Shown: positions 1 to 8,484, counted from the first letter of the stretch. The stretch: DNA of 64,000 nt from an uncultured Clostridia bacterium (GCA_947630325.1 CANRHB010000002.1:62001-126000); one strand, 5' to 3'. Notes: generated by a model not told the origin, from the letters alone. A program made the numbers and translations.

Positions 1-358
1 AACAGTCGTAATTGTCCACGATGTGCACGCTGTTTACGACAAAGTCGGGCGAGAAGCGCGCACTGACGGAAAGGAGCCTCTCCTGCGCCTCCCGTTCACG
101 GCTAAAACCGAATTCCCCTCCCACAAGAAAGCGAAATTCTTGGGTGCAAACTTCCGCCTGCAACGCCCGCGCCGCCGAAAAGTAGGCGGGAACGTCCGTC
201 AGCGTGAAAATTTGCATGGAGATCGAGTCTGTATCGAAGTGCTCGGAGACGCCGTAATAAGAAAGCCCCATCTCTTTCGCCGTGCGCACCATGTCTTTCA
301 GCGCGGACTTGCCGTCCGCCGAAAAGGTGGAATGAGTATGCATATCGGTAAGTTTCAT
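1..358 (-). CDS. PHP-domain phosphoesterase, histidinol-phosphatase-like (partial)
   Basis: The first 119 codons of a gene that runs off the left edge. The protein begins MKLTDMHTHSTFSADGK, the H-x-H metal-binding start of the PHP (polymerase and histidinol phosphatase) family, followed by VSEHFDTD, a second metal-ligand segment typical of HisK-type histidinol-phosphatases. This family hydrolyses phosphomonoesters with a trinuclear metal centre in the cytoplasm. The exact substrate cannot be set from the N-terminal third; many relatives are not in histidine pathways and no his gene is visible. The ATG is chosen because it matches the family start; it has no Shine-Dalgarno site and lies 7 bases after a -10 box, so the transcript is predicted to be leaderless. 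Confidence 0.85.
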   Translation of the reverse strand, partial: MKLTDMHTHSTFSADGKSALKDMVRTAKEMGLSYYGVSEHFDTDSISMQIFTLTDVPAYFSAARALQAEVCTQEFRFLVGGEFGFSREREAQERLLSVSARFSPDFVVNSVHIVDNYDC

Positions 359-364
359 ATCTTG

Positions 365-393
365 ATTATAACACATTCTCCTGCGTTCGGCAA
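365..393 (-). promoter_or_regulatory. Promoter of the PHP gene
   Basis: On the minus strand TTGCCG, a 17-base spacer and TATAAT. The -10 box ends 6 bases before the ATG at 358, so transcription should begin at or next to the start codon. Confidence 0.75.
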
Positions 394-394
394 G

Positions 395-424
395 AAAAAA
401 CCGAGACTCTTCGCCTCGGTTTTT
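395..424 (-). terminator. Rho-independent terminator after hsp20
   Basis: Hairpin CCGAG...CTCGG flanked by A-run and T-run on both sides, so it could act in both directions. It separates the hsp20 transcript from the PHP gene. Confidence 0.75.
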
Positions 425-438
425 GGTTATTTTAATAC

Positions 439-527
439 TATGTCTGACATAAGCGATATATTATGTCTGACATAATTTGAGTACTATGCGTGACATAAAC
501 ACAATATATAGTACTATGTTTGACATA
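439..527. promoter_or_regulatory. Array of four 13-bp palindromes (TATGTCTGACATA-type)
   Basis: Four copies at 439-451, 462-474, 485-497 and 515-527: TATGTCTGACATA twice, then TATGCGTGACATA and TATGTTTGACATA. Start-to-start distances are 23, 23 and 30 bases. The last copy extends to TACTATGtttgaCATAGTA at 513-531. The form is that of an operator for a dimeric DNA-binding protein, but the array lies between the hsp20 stop and its terminator rather than upstream of a visible promoter. Owner unknown. Confidence 0.6.
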
Positions 528-544
528 GTATTCTATATCTTGTT

Positions 545-958
545 TTAGTCGATGGCGATGGTCTTTGCCTCCACCTTTTTGGGCTGCATCTTGGGAACGG
601 TGAGGGAAAGCACGCCGTTTTCGTACTTCGCTTTGACGTTTTCCTGTTCTACATCCTCCCCCACATAGTAACTGCGGCGGCAGGAGACGCGGCATTCCTT
701 GCGGAGATACCTTGCGTTCTTGTGCTCCTCTTTCTCCTCTTTTTCGGCTCCCACGGTAAGATACCCGTTTTCGAGGGAGACTTTGATCTCGCTCTTTTCA
801 AAGCCGGGGAGCTCGATGTCGAGTTCATAGCTTTGCTCCGTTTCGCGGATGTCCGTTCGCATACTGTCGAGTTTTTCGTCATAGAACATGGGACGGAAGA
901 GGTCCTCGAATGCGTCGAATATGTCTGTCTGCGGTCTTGTCTGTAAATAATTTTTCAT
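545..958 (-). CDS. Small heat shock protein, Hsp20 family
   Basis: A 137-residue alpha-crystallin-domain chaperone that holds unfolding proteins in a refoldable state. The N-terminal 35 residues contain the usual FDAFEDLFRPMF amphipathic stretch. The alpha-crystallin domain follows (roughly 38-130), with ELPGFEKSEIKVSLENGYLT and the C-terminal ENGVLSLTVPK signature. Length is normal for bacterial Hsp20 (about 140-150). The start has a strong AAAGGAGA site. The C-terminal I-x-I motif that usually drives oligomer assembly is weak here (TIAID), though I-A-I is present. It is a monocistronic gene between two terminators. No CIRCE element is visible upstream; a TATAAAT box lies near 1005. Confidence 0.95.
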   Translation of the reverse strand: MKNYLQTRPQTDIFDAFEDLFRPMFYDEKLDSMRTDIRETEQSYELDIELPGFEKSEIKVSLENGYLTVGAEKEEKEEHKNARYLRKECRVSCRRSYYVGEDVEQENVKAKYENGVLSLTVPKMQPKKVEAKTIAID

Positions 959-1042
959 GATTTTTTCTCCTTTTCCCCTGCGGGATGTTCATTTTATTTA
1001 TACCGCATTTTTTTCGTTCTAAACGGCTTTTGAAAAAATTCG

Positions 1043-1071
1043 CAAAAAAAAGAGGCGCGAAGCCCCTTTTT
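1043..1071 (-). terminator. Terminator after the YugP-like gene
   Basis: Minus strand: GGGGC-TTCGC-GCCTC hairpin followed by a run of eight T, 15 bases after the stop codon at 1086. Confidence 0.8.
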
Positions 1072-1085
1072 CAAATCGTTCTTCT

Positions 1086-1880
1086 TTAATTTCTCGAGCC
1101 GTTGCTGCTGTCGGACGCCGCCGCGGCGATCTGCAACACATAGTAGAGGATCTCGAGCGCGGACAGGATCATGTCGTTCACGTACTGGATATTGTACAGG
1201 CGGAAGATCTTTCTGATGTCCTCGATCTCCTCCTCGGTCGCCATTTCGTTTTCGCGGAGGAGTTGATACGCCCTCTCCTGCGCCTTCTTTTCGGTTTTCA
1301 GCGTCATGAGCGAGAGCACAAAGGTCATAAGGTAGAACAAAAGCCCCAAAGCCGCGACCGCGATCGTCACCCAGCCGTCTGTGTGGAACACGAAGAAATC
1401 GAGGAGCGCGCCGACAAGGACGATGGGGATAAAGGCAAGCGGGCCGAAACTGATGAGCGGAACCAAGCGGATGCGCTTTTTCATATCGGGGTCGCCCTCC
1501 TTGTCGAGAATGGCGAGCGCGGCTTTCTGCACCCCCATCGCAAGCGAAGTAACGCTCTTTTTATGCCTCGTCAGCCTGCGCAGGCGCACTTTCTTGAAAT
1601 AGTGGCTGTAGCTGTTGCCGAACATGAGGGAGCCGACCGTCTTTACCTTGATGTGTTCGAGGCCGTTGGCGTCCAGCACCTTCCGCGCCGCCTCCGCGCC
1701 CGTAAGCCCCGCGCTGTTTTCGCGGCGGTTGAACTTGAAGTACTTGATGCCGAGCACGATGCTCACGGTGCCAGAAAAGAGGGCGATGAGCAGGATGAGC
1801 GCCCCGACCGCAAGGATCGAAAGCCCCAGCATCGCGTTGCCGTTTCCGACTTCGTTTAGAAGTTCTTCCCAAAAATTCAT
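1086..1880 (-). CDS. YugP-family membrane protein lacking the HExxH zinc motif
   Basis: A 264-residue protein aligning with the putative membrane zinc metallopeptidase family of B. subtilis YugP. Seen: an N-terminal membrane segment (about 17-45), the family block LTGAEAARKVLDANGL (59-74), and LVPLISFG before a paired membrane region (139-195), as in YugP. At the place where YugP has A-A-H-E-V-G-H the protein reads M-G-V-Q-K-A-A (115-121), so both zinc histidines and the catalytic glutamate are absent. The DHYDPR-type segment before it is also replaced (GNSYSHYFKKVRLRR). It is therefore probably a catalytically dead paralogue with a structural or regulatory role; this is inference. The AAGGAGA site fits the start. 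It sits 40 bases after malic enzyme and is probably cotranscribed with it. Confidence 0.75.
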   Translation of the reverse strand: MNFWEELLNEVGNGNAMLGLSILAVGALILLIALFSGTVSIVLGIKYFKFNRRENSAGLTGAEAARKVLDANGLEHIKVKTVGSLMFGNSYSHYFKKVRLRRLTRHKKSVTSLAMGVQKAALAILDKEGDPDMKKRIRLVPLISFGPLAFIPIVLVGALLDFFVFHTDGWVTIAVAALGLLFYLMTFVLSLMTLKTEKKAQERAYQLLRENEMATEEEIEDIRKIFRLYNIQYVNDMILSALEILYYVLQIAAAASDSSNGSRN

Positions 1881-1920
1881 ATAATTTTCTCCTTAAAGCG
1901 GCAGTTCCACCGCGTTTTTC

Positions 1921-3087
<1,167 letters not shown>

Positions 3088-3112
3088 GGCGCTTCTCCTT
3101 ATTCTCGGCACC

Positions 3113-3141
3113 ATTATAAACAAAAATTCCCCGTTCGTCAA
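3113..3141 (-). promoter_or_regulatory. Promoter of the malic enzyme gene
   Basis: TTGACG, 17-base spacer, TATAAT on the minus strand, 25 bases upstream of the malic enzyme start. The -35 box overlaps the stop codon of the upstream gene. Confidence 0.75.
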
Positions 3142-3845
3142 GCAAAATATGTATCGGCGCCGATGATGGCAAGGCACAACTCCGCCTGCAACGCGCGGAG
3201 GTCCTTTGCATAGAGAATGCCGTCCGCGATCTCCGTCCCCCGCCGCTCCGCGGAAATAAGCCCCGCGTTCCAACGGGCGAAGAGGCTCTCCCCGTTGTTG
3301 ACACGGAGCCCCTTGAGCGCCTTGACAATTCCCCGCACCGCGGCTCGTGCCTCCTCCTGCGAAAGGGAGGCGCGCTCCAAGCCGTTGGCGGCGTCGTAAA
3401 GAATGCGCGCGCAGGTCTCCGCCGTTTCGAGATTGCCCTCAACGCGCCCTTTGAGAGGCGCATTTTCCCCCTCCAAGGCGAAATCGGAGGTACCGAGAGT
3501 AAGAATGCGGGCCGCGGCGCCCTTCTCCTCCATGGCCCCCTGTACCCTCTCCGCGTCCGTGATGCGGAAGTAGCAGGCGAGTACCACACAGCTCTCGCCC
3601 GCCGTTTCGAGGGGAACGCCCGCCCCGCCCGCGCGGTACACCTGCCCCGCCACTGCCGCGGCGGTCGTCTCTTCGCAGTCCCGCACGAGGAAATAGTATT
3701 CCCGCTCGAACGAGACGCGCGCCTCCTCTTCCCCGTACCAGAAAAACACGCCCACAAACAGCCCAACCGTCAATAAAAACACCGCAAGGGCGGCAAAAAA
3801 GGTCGCCGCGCTCCTGCGGGATCTGTTCTTTCGATAAGTCTCCAT
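3138..3845 (-). CDS. Hypothetical membrane-anchored protein
   Basis: About 235 residues from METYRKNRSRR. A basic N-terminus is followed by one strong membrane helix (SAATFFAALAVFLLTVGLFVGVFFW, shown as residues about 13-37), then an extracytoplasmic part with FEREYYFLVRDCEE and a second half that reads as helical repeats. The first 80 residues after the helix resemble a SPOR-like fold (two short alpha-beta units), but this is weak. The start is uncertain: METYRK lacks a good ribosome site; a GTG at 3881 lies inside a hairpin, and an ATG overlapping the upstream TGA (3915) is in another frame. It follows the U32 gene and precedes malic enzyme. No function is assigned. Confidence 0.55.
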   Translation of the reverse strand: METYRKNRSRRSAATFFAALAVFLLTVGLFVGVFFWYGEEEARVSFEREYYFLVRDCEETTAAAVAGQVYRAGGAGVPLETAGESCVVLACYFRITDAERVQGAMEEKGAAARILTLGTSDFALEGENAPLKGRVEGNLETAETCARILYDAANGLERASLSQEEARAAVRGIVKALKGLRVNNGESLFARWNAGLISAERRGTEIADGILYAKDLRALQAELCLAIIGADTYFA

Positions 3846-3861
3846 AGTCCATTTTATGCAG

Positions 3862-3892
3862 AGCCGCGCGGCGTTTATCACGCCGCGCGGCT
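3862..3892 (-). other. 13-bp GC-rich hairpin after the U32 gene
   Basis: Perfect inverted repeat AGCCGCGCGGCGT / ACGCCGCGCGGCT with a 5-base loop, 20 bases after the U32 stop. There is no T-run on the minus strand, so it may stabilise or attenuate rather than terminate. Confidence 0.6.
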
Positions 3893-3911
3893 TCCGAAAA
3901 CTTATCCTCTT

Positions 3912-5099
3912 TCATTTCACCCTTCTCCGCAACATGTCGCCCGCCCTGAGGGGAAGGGAACAGGCGAAGGAATACACTCCCTGCACCAATTTGGCGTCCG
4001 GGCAGGGCGCGTCCCCCTCTTTTAAGTCCTTAATGGCGACCTCCTGCCCGAGTTCACCGTGCGGGGAGAGCACTTCGAGGGTCTCCCCCTCGCGGAAGCG
4101 GTTGCGCATTTCGACGACCACCCGCCCCTTTTCCGCGCCCAACACGTTGGCGATGTAAACGCATTTGCCCTCGACGGGCCGGTTGGAATAGTCCTCCGTC
4201 CCGCGGTTTTCCCCCAAGAGATAGGCGGTCGTGTAGGGACGGCGGGCGCAACAGTCGAGTTCGGCGCCCAGAGCCTCGGTATATCCCCCGTCCATGATGC
4301 GGCGGTAGGCGCCCACGACGGTGGCGAGATAGTATTCGCTCTTCATTCTGCCCTCGATTTTGAAGGAGCACACCCCCGCCTTTTCGAGTTCGGGGAGATA
4401 GCGGCTCAAGTTGAGGTCGCGGCTGTTGAGAATGTAGGTCCCCCGCCCGTCCTCCTCGAGGTCGTACCATTCCTTGGAGCCGCTCTCCGCGCTCTGCACG
4501 CGGTACCGCCAGCGGCACGCCTGCACGCACTCGCCGCGGTTGCTCTTTCTGCCGTCGAGATAGTCCGAGAGCAGACATCTTCCGCTGTAAGAAATGCACA
4601 TTGCGCCGTGGACGAACGCCTCGAGTTCGAGCTGAGGCACATAGGCGTGGATCTCGGCGATCTCTTCGAGGGAGAGTTCGCGGGCAAGCACCACGCGGAC
4701 GGCCCCGAGGTCGCGGTACATCGCCGCCGCCTCGCGGTTGAGGGTGTTCGCCTGTGTGGAGATGTGCACGGGAAGGTCGGGGGCGACCCGTTTGCAAAGA
4801 CGCAACGCGCCGAGATCGGAGACGAGCACGCCGTCCGCGCCGCACTCTTCAAGAAAGCGGAAGTGCTTTTCGAGGGCGGCAAAATCGCCGTTCTTTGCAA
4901 AGATGTTGGCGCAGACGTACACCTTTTTCTTTAAGTTGTGGGCGTAATCAAGGGCCTCTTTTAACTCTTCGTCGGTGAAATTATCCGAAAAAGAGCGCAG
5001 AGAGAAGGCCTTGCCGCCGAGATAGACGGCGTCTGCCCCGTAATAGAGGGCGATCTTGAGTTTTTGCATGTTCCCCGCGGGGGCAAGTAATTCGCACAT
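3912..5099 (-). CDS. U32 family protein, TrhP-like tRNA U34 hydroxylation factor
   Basis: 395 residues of the peptidase-U32 family. Seen: ELLAPAGNMQKLKIAL at the start, ELEAFVHGAMCISYSGRC (the family signature), SNRGECVQACRW with conserved cysteines, and SFKIEGRMKS. Known members of this type (E. coli TrhP, B. subtilis YrrN/YrrO) make 5-hydroxyuridine at tRNA position 34 from prephenate and carry an iron-sulfur cluster, rather than acting as proteases. The gene just upstream encodes a TrmR-like methyltransferase, the next enzyme of that pathway, as in the B. subtilis yrrMNO region. The start has only a weak site (GGGAAC) behind a strong hairpin. A true protease role is less likely. Confidence 0.85.
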   Translation of the reverse strand: MCELLAPAGNMQKLKIALYYGADAVYLGGKAFSLRSFSDNFTDEELKEALDYAHNLKKKVYVCANIFAKNGDFAALEKHFRFLEECGADGVLVSDLGALRLCKRVAPDLPVHISTQANTLNREAAAMYRDLGAVRVVLARELSLEEIAEIHAYVPQLELEAFVHGAMCISYSGRCLLSDYLDGRKSNRGECVQACRWRYRVQSAESGSKEWYDLEEDGRGTYILNSRDLNLSRYLPELEKAGVCSFKIEGRMKSEYYLATVVGAYRRIMDGGYTEALGAELDCCARRPYTTAYLLGENRGTEDYSNRPVEGKCVYIANVLGAEKGRVVVEMRNRFREGETLEVLSPHGELGQEVAIKDLKEGDAPCPDAKLVQGVYSFACSLPLRAGDMLRRRVK

Positions 5100-5117
5100 T
5101 TTGTTCCCATTTTTTTT

Positions 5118-5147
5118 CGCCCCCGCCCGCGGAAGCGGGCGGGGGCG
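5118..5147. other. 13-bp hairpin between the methyltransferase and U32 genes
   Basis: Perfect 13-bp stem CGCCCCCGCCCGC with a GGAA loop. A T-run follows only in plus orientation, against the direction of both flanking genes. On the sense strand the hairpin is followed by eight A and then the U32 start, so it may shield or expose that start. Confidence 0.6.
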
Positions 5148-5160
5148 TTTTTATCGTTTA

Positions 5161-5742
5161 TTATATCTTTCTGCTCACCGCCAGCCCCTCTCCGAGTTCC
5201 AAGATTTCGGTGGAAAGGTCGGGGTCTGATTCCAATGCCTTCAGATATTCGCGGATGTGTTCGACGAGCATCCTCCGTTTTTTGGGCGGTTCGCCGCGCA
5301 CCCAGCCGAAGAGGAGCACGTCGTCCGAAAGGAGCGTCCCTCCCCTCTTTAAGAGCCGCTTGCAGTCGGGCAAATAGCGCAGATACTGTACCTTTGGCCC
5401 GTCCGAAAAGATGAGGTCATACTCCCCGCCGAGCAGGGGCAGGATCTCGCCCGCATCCCCCTCGTGAAGGGTCGCGCGGTCCGAAAAGCCAAACCGTATC
5501 AAATTTTCGCGGGCTTTCGAAGCGCGGACGGGATCGAGTTCGATGCCCGTGTACTGCGCGTTTGAGACGGAGAGCATGGCGCAGGCCGTCAGCCCCTCCG
5601 CCGCCCCGATCTCGAGAATGCGCCCATTTGAAAGCCCTTCTGCAAGCGTTAAAATGTATCTTAGCGTCTCGTCGGCGCAAGTGGGGTCGCGCCCCTTTTT
5701 CGCCTCTTCGCGGAGAGCGATGAGGTCGGGTCTCAGTTCCAT
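5161..5742 (-). CDS. SAM-dependent O-methyltransferase, TrmR-like
   Basis: 193 residues, class I methyltransferase of the O-methyltransferase 3 group. Seen: SAM-binding ILEIGAAEGLTACAM, acidic loop GIELDPVRA, GDAGEILPLL, DLIFSDGPK and SDDVLLFGWV. The order matches YrrM/TrmR of B. subtilis, which methylates 5-hydroxyuridine to 5-methoxyuridine at tRNA U34, and the next gene is the TrhP-like U32 protein that would make the substrate. The function is inferred from this pairing; a small-molecule catechol-type substrate is the alternative. The ATG at 5742 overlaps the upstream stop codon by 10 bases, which suggests translational coupling. Longer in-frame starts lie inside the upstream gene and are rejected. 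Confidence 0.82.
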   Translation of the reverse strand: MELRPDLIALREEAKKGRDPTCADETLRYILTLAEGLSNGRILEIGAAEGLTACAMLSVSNAQYTGIELDPVRASKARENLIRFGFSDRATLHEGDAGEILPLLGGEYDLIFSDGPKVQYLRYLPDCKRLLKRGGTLLSDDVLLFGWVRGEPPKKRRMLVEHIREYLKALESDPDLSTEILELGEGLAVSRKI

Positions 5743-6401
5743 TCGGCCTCGCTTGCGGCGGCGCGCGTCTCGTACACCTTCCCCAAAATGCGTCCGATGA
5801 CGGGGAAGGGAGAATTCACCGCCTCCTGCGGGAGGGGCTCGTTGTTGTTGGTTCCGAATACGCGGTGGAAGATCGCCGTCAATACCTCGATCTGCCCCTT
5901 GTAGAGTTCGGCGTGGGCGCATTGGGTGCGGAATTCCTCATACTCGGTGCGGGCGGTCAAAATGTCCCCCTCGTCGAGTTTGATGAGGATGTAAAAGTAC
6001 GCCGTCATGTACTTCCACCCCTTGCCGCCGTTGTGGCGGAGCAGGTCGATATACCGCTTGGCGGCGGGAAGGTCGTCGAGCGCCATGCTTGCGCGGATGT
6101 ACCGCACGATCGCCACGATGCGCACGAGGAAGAAGAAGGGGCTCTTCATCTTTTTCTCGATGAGGGCGCGCTCTTCGTCGTACCTCTTTTCGGCGCACAG
6201 TTTTCCGCACTTCAGATTGAGGTTGTCCTGCATGACGACCTTTATGAAAAGGAGCAACACAAACACGGCAAAGGCGAGAAGAACGACGCCGCCGGCGATC
6301 TCGGCGGGCTCATTGTCCAAGACGAGGACGACGATCCCGAATGCAAGAAAGACCGCAGAAAGAATCGGCAAGCCGATGTAGACAAATAAATTCCGTTTCA
6401 T
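5733..6401 (-). CDS. Hypothetical two-helix membrane protein with helical cytoplasmic domain
   Basis: 222 residues. Two membrane helices at about 7-28 and 34-56 form an N-terminal hairpin. The rest is soluble and mostly helical, with YIRASMALDDLPAAKRYIDLL and ILIKLDEGDILTARTEYEEF, which read like paired tetratricopeptide-type helices. No enzyme motif is visible and I do not recognise the family. The start has a clear AAAGGAGA site, inside a tandem duplication of CGTCAAAGGA. It lies 43 bases after RNase J and overlaps the methyltransferase, so it belongs to the rnj-trmR-trhP transcription unit. Confidence 0.75.
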   Translation of the reverse strand: MKRNLFVYIGLPILSAVFLAFGIVVLVLDNEPAEIAGGVVLLAFAVFVLLLFIKVVMQDNLNLKCGKLCAEKRYDEERALIEKKMKSPFFFLVRIVAIVRYIRASMALDDLPAAKRYIDLLRHNGGKGWKYMTAYFYILIKLDEGDILTARTEYEEFRTQCAHAELYKGQIEVLTAIFHRVFGTNNNEPLPQEAVNSPFPVIGRILGKVYETRAAASEAEWN

Positions 6402-6444
6402 ATTTTTTCTCCTTTGACGTCCTTTGACGTTGTTGCCGCGGTCC

Positions 6445-8484
6445 TTACACTTCCACGAGAATGGGAATGATCATGGGAGACTGTTTTGTCTTTTTGAAGA
6501 GATAATTCTTCATCGCACGTTTTAAGGCGGCGCAGAGCTCCTCGCGGTTCTTGACGCCCGTGCTCTCGACCGTCTTTTCGGCGACTTCTTTCAAATCGCG
6601 CATATAGTCGCGCTCGTCCGAAAAGACGAATCCGCGGCTCTCGATGTTGACGTCGGAGAGCACAGAGCCCCCCGAAACGGCCAGCGTGACGATGAATACC
6701 CCCTCGCTCGACATGCGGATGCGGTCCTTCAAAACTTCGCCCTTGGAATCTTCGTACCCCTCCCCGTCGATGAGGCGGGAGCCTGCGGGGAAACTCTCCC
6801 CGAGCGTAAGGCTGTCCTCCGTCACTTCGATGCAGGAGCCGATGTCGGGGATGAGGATGCACTCGGGGCGCATTCCCGTCTCCTCGGCAAGCAGGGCGTG
6901 CCGCTTTAAGTGGCGGTATTCCCCGTGCACGGGGACGAAAAACTTGGGACGGAGCAGAGAGTGCATGATCTTGTGCTCCTCCTGGCAGGCGTGCCCCGAG
7001 ACGTGGATCTTTTCGAGGCTCTCATAGACGACGTTCGCGCCCAACTTGAACAGGTTGTTGATGACGCGGTAGATCATGCGCTCGTTGCCCGGGATGGGGC
7101 TTGCCGAGATGATGATGGTGTCGTTTTTGCCGATCGTGATCTTGTTGAATTCCCCCGACGCCATGCGGGTAAGCGCGCTCATCGGCTCCCCCTGCGACCC
7201 CGTGGAGACGATGACGAGTTCGCGGTCGTAAAAGTTTTTCGCCTTCTCCACATCCACGAGCACCCCTTCGGGAATGGTAAGTTCGCCGATCTTTAGAGCC
7301 GCTTCCACCACGTTCAACATGCTCCGCCCCGAGAGAGCGACCTTTCTGCGGTATTTGACTGCGATGTCGATGATCTGCTGGAGACGGTGCACGTTGGAGG
7401 CGAAGGTGGCGATGATGAGCCGCCTGTCCGCGTTCTCCGAAAAGAGATGTTCGAGGGTGGTGCCCACGACCGTCTCGCTCATGGTGTAGCCCGGACGCTC
7501 GATGTTGGTGGACTCGCCGAGGTAGAGAAGCACCCCCCTCTTGCCGTATTCGGCGATCTCCGAAAGGTCGATGGGCTTGCCCGCAACGGGGGTCAGATCG
7601 ATCTTGAAGTCCCCGCTGTGGAAGATGACCCCATACGGCGTTTCCACCGCCAAAGCGAGCGCGCCCGCGATGGAGTGGTTGACGTTGACGAAATTCACCG
7701 TGAAAACGCCCGCCTTCACCTTTTCTCCGGGGGAGACGGTAAGCATCTTCACGTTGTTTAAGCGGTGTTCGCGGAGTTTGCCGTCCACGAGCGCAAGCGT
7801 AAGTTTTGTGCCGTAAACGGGAGCCGAGATCTCCTTCATGAGATAGGGCACGCCGCCGATGTGGTCCTCATGGCCGTGCGTCAAAAAGACGCCGCGGATC
7901 TTGTGCTTGTTCTGCACGAGGTAGGTGATGTCGGGGAACACGAGGTCGATGCCGGGCATTTCCTCCGTCGGGAAAATGATGCCGGCGTCGATGACGATGA
8001 TGTCGCTTCCGTACTCGATCGCCGTCATGTTCTTGCCGATCTCCCCCACGCCGCCGAAAAAGAGCACCTTGACGGGCTGTTTTTTACGTTTTTTGGGGGC
8101 GGCCTTTACGGGCGGCTGTGCGGGTGATTTTGCGGGTGATTTTGCGGGTGATTTTGCGGGTGATTTTGCGGGTGATTTTGCAGGCGCGGCCGTCTGCTTT
8201 GTCTGCGTGCGGCCCTCGGTTTGCTTTTTTTCGGCGGACGCCTGCTTGCCGCCCTTTTCGGGGATCTGCACGGGCGTCCCCTTGCCCTTGGCGCGGGATC
8301 TGCGGCGGGGCTTTAAGCCTGCCTCCTCCATCGCCTCTTTGGTGCGAGTCTCGCCCGTGCGCGCAGGTGCGGCGGGCGCGGGAGGGTCTTTTTTCGCCTT
8401 TTCGCGGTTGTATGCCTCGAGCCCGTTCAAAATCGCAAGCTCGATGGCGCTCTTCCCCTCCTGTCTTGTTTTTTTCTTGTCCAA
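6445..8484 (-). CDS. rnj: Ribonuclease J
   Basis: 679 residues; zinc-dependent endo/5'-exonuclease of mRNA decay and rRNA maturation. The metallo-beta-lactamase/beta-CASP core starts near residue 138 (VKVLFFGGVGEIGKNM). HGHEDHIGG is the metal motif, with ATFASNVHRL and SGHACQEE of the beta-CASP part further on, and a C-terminal domain ends the protein. The first 137 residues are an extra basic, disordered extension (KPRRRSRAKGKG, then KSPA repeated five times) not found on B. subtilis RNase J1 (555 residues). The start is a TTG at 8484: AAAGGAGAA lies 4-10 bases upstream, whereas the in-frame ATG at 8580 falls at the -10 region of the promoter. First gene of an operon with the two downstream genes. 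Confidence 0.93.
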   Translation of the reverse strand: MDKKKTRQEGKSAIELAILNGLEAYNREKAKKDPPAPAAPARTGETRTKEAMEEAGLKPRRRSRAKGKGTPVQIPEKGGKQASAEKKQTEGRTQTKQTAAPAKSPAKSPAKSPAKSPAKSPAQPPVKAAPKKRKKQPVKVLFFGGVGEIGKNMTAIEYGSDIIVIDAGIIFPTEEMPGIDLVFPDITYLVQNKHKIRGVFLTHGHEDHIGGVPYLMKEISAPVYGTKLTLALVDGKLREHRLNNVKMLTVSPGEKVKAGVFTVNFVNVNHSIAGALALAVETPYGVIFHSGDFKIDLTPVAGKPIDLSEIAEYGKRGVLLYLGESTNIERPGYTMSETVVGTTLEHLFSENADRRLIIATFASNVHRLQQIIDIAVKYRRKVALSGRSMLNVVEAALKIGELTIPEGVLVDVEKAKNFYDRELVIVSTGSQGEPMSALTRMASGEFNKITIGKNDTIIISASPIPGNERMIYRVINNLFKLGANVVYESLEKIHVSGHACQEEHKIMHSLLRPKFFVPVHGEYRHLKRHALLAEETGMRPECILIPDIGSCIEVTEDSLTLGESFPAGSRLIDGEGYEDSKGEVLKDRIRMSSEGVFIVTLAVSGGSVLSDVNIESRGFVFSDERDYMRDLKEVAEKTVESTGVKNREELCAALKRAMKNYLFKKTKQSPMIIPILVEV
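8120..8179 (-). repeat. 12-bp tandem repeat within rnj
   Basis: Five nearly identical 12-base units (GCGGGTGATTTT on the plus strand) encoding KSPA repeats in the N-terminal extension of RNase J. A site where copy number could change without loss of frame. Confidence 0.9.

Noticed and set aside
3439-3915. A 158-codon minus frame starting with ATGAAAGAGGATAAG overlapping the U32 stop
   Set aside because: Composition is Arg/Gly-rich shadow-like after the first 30 codons; the frame with a membrane helix and normal composition (3138-3845) is preferred. A frameshift joining the two cannot be excluded.
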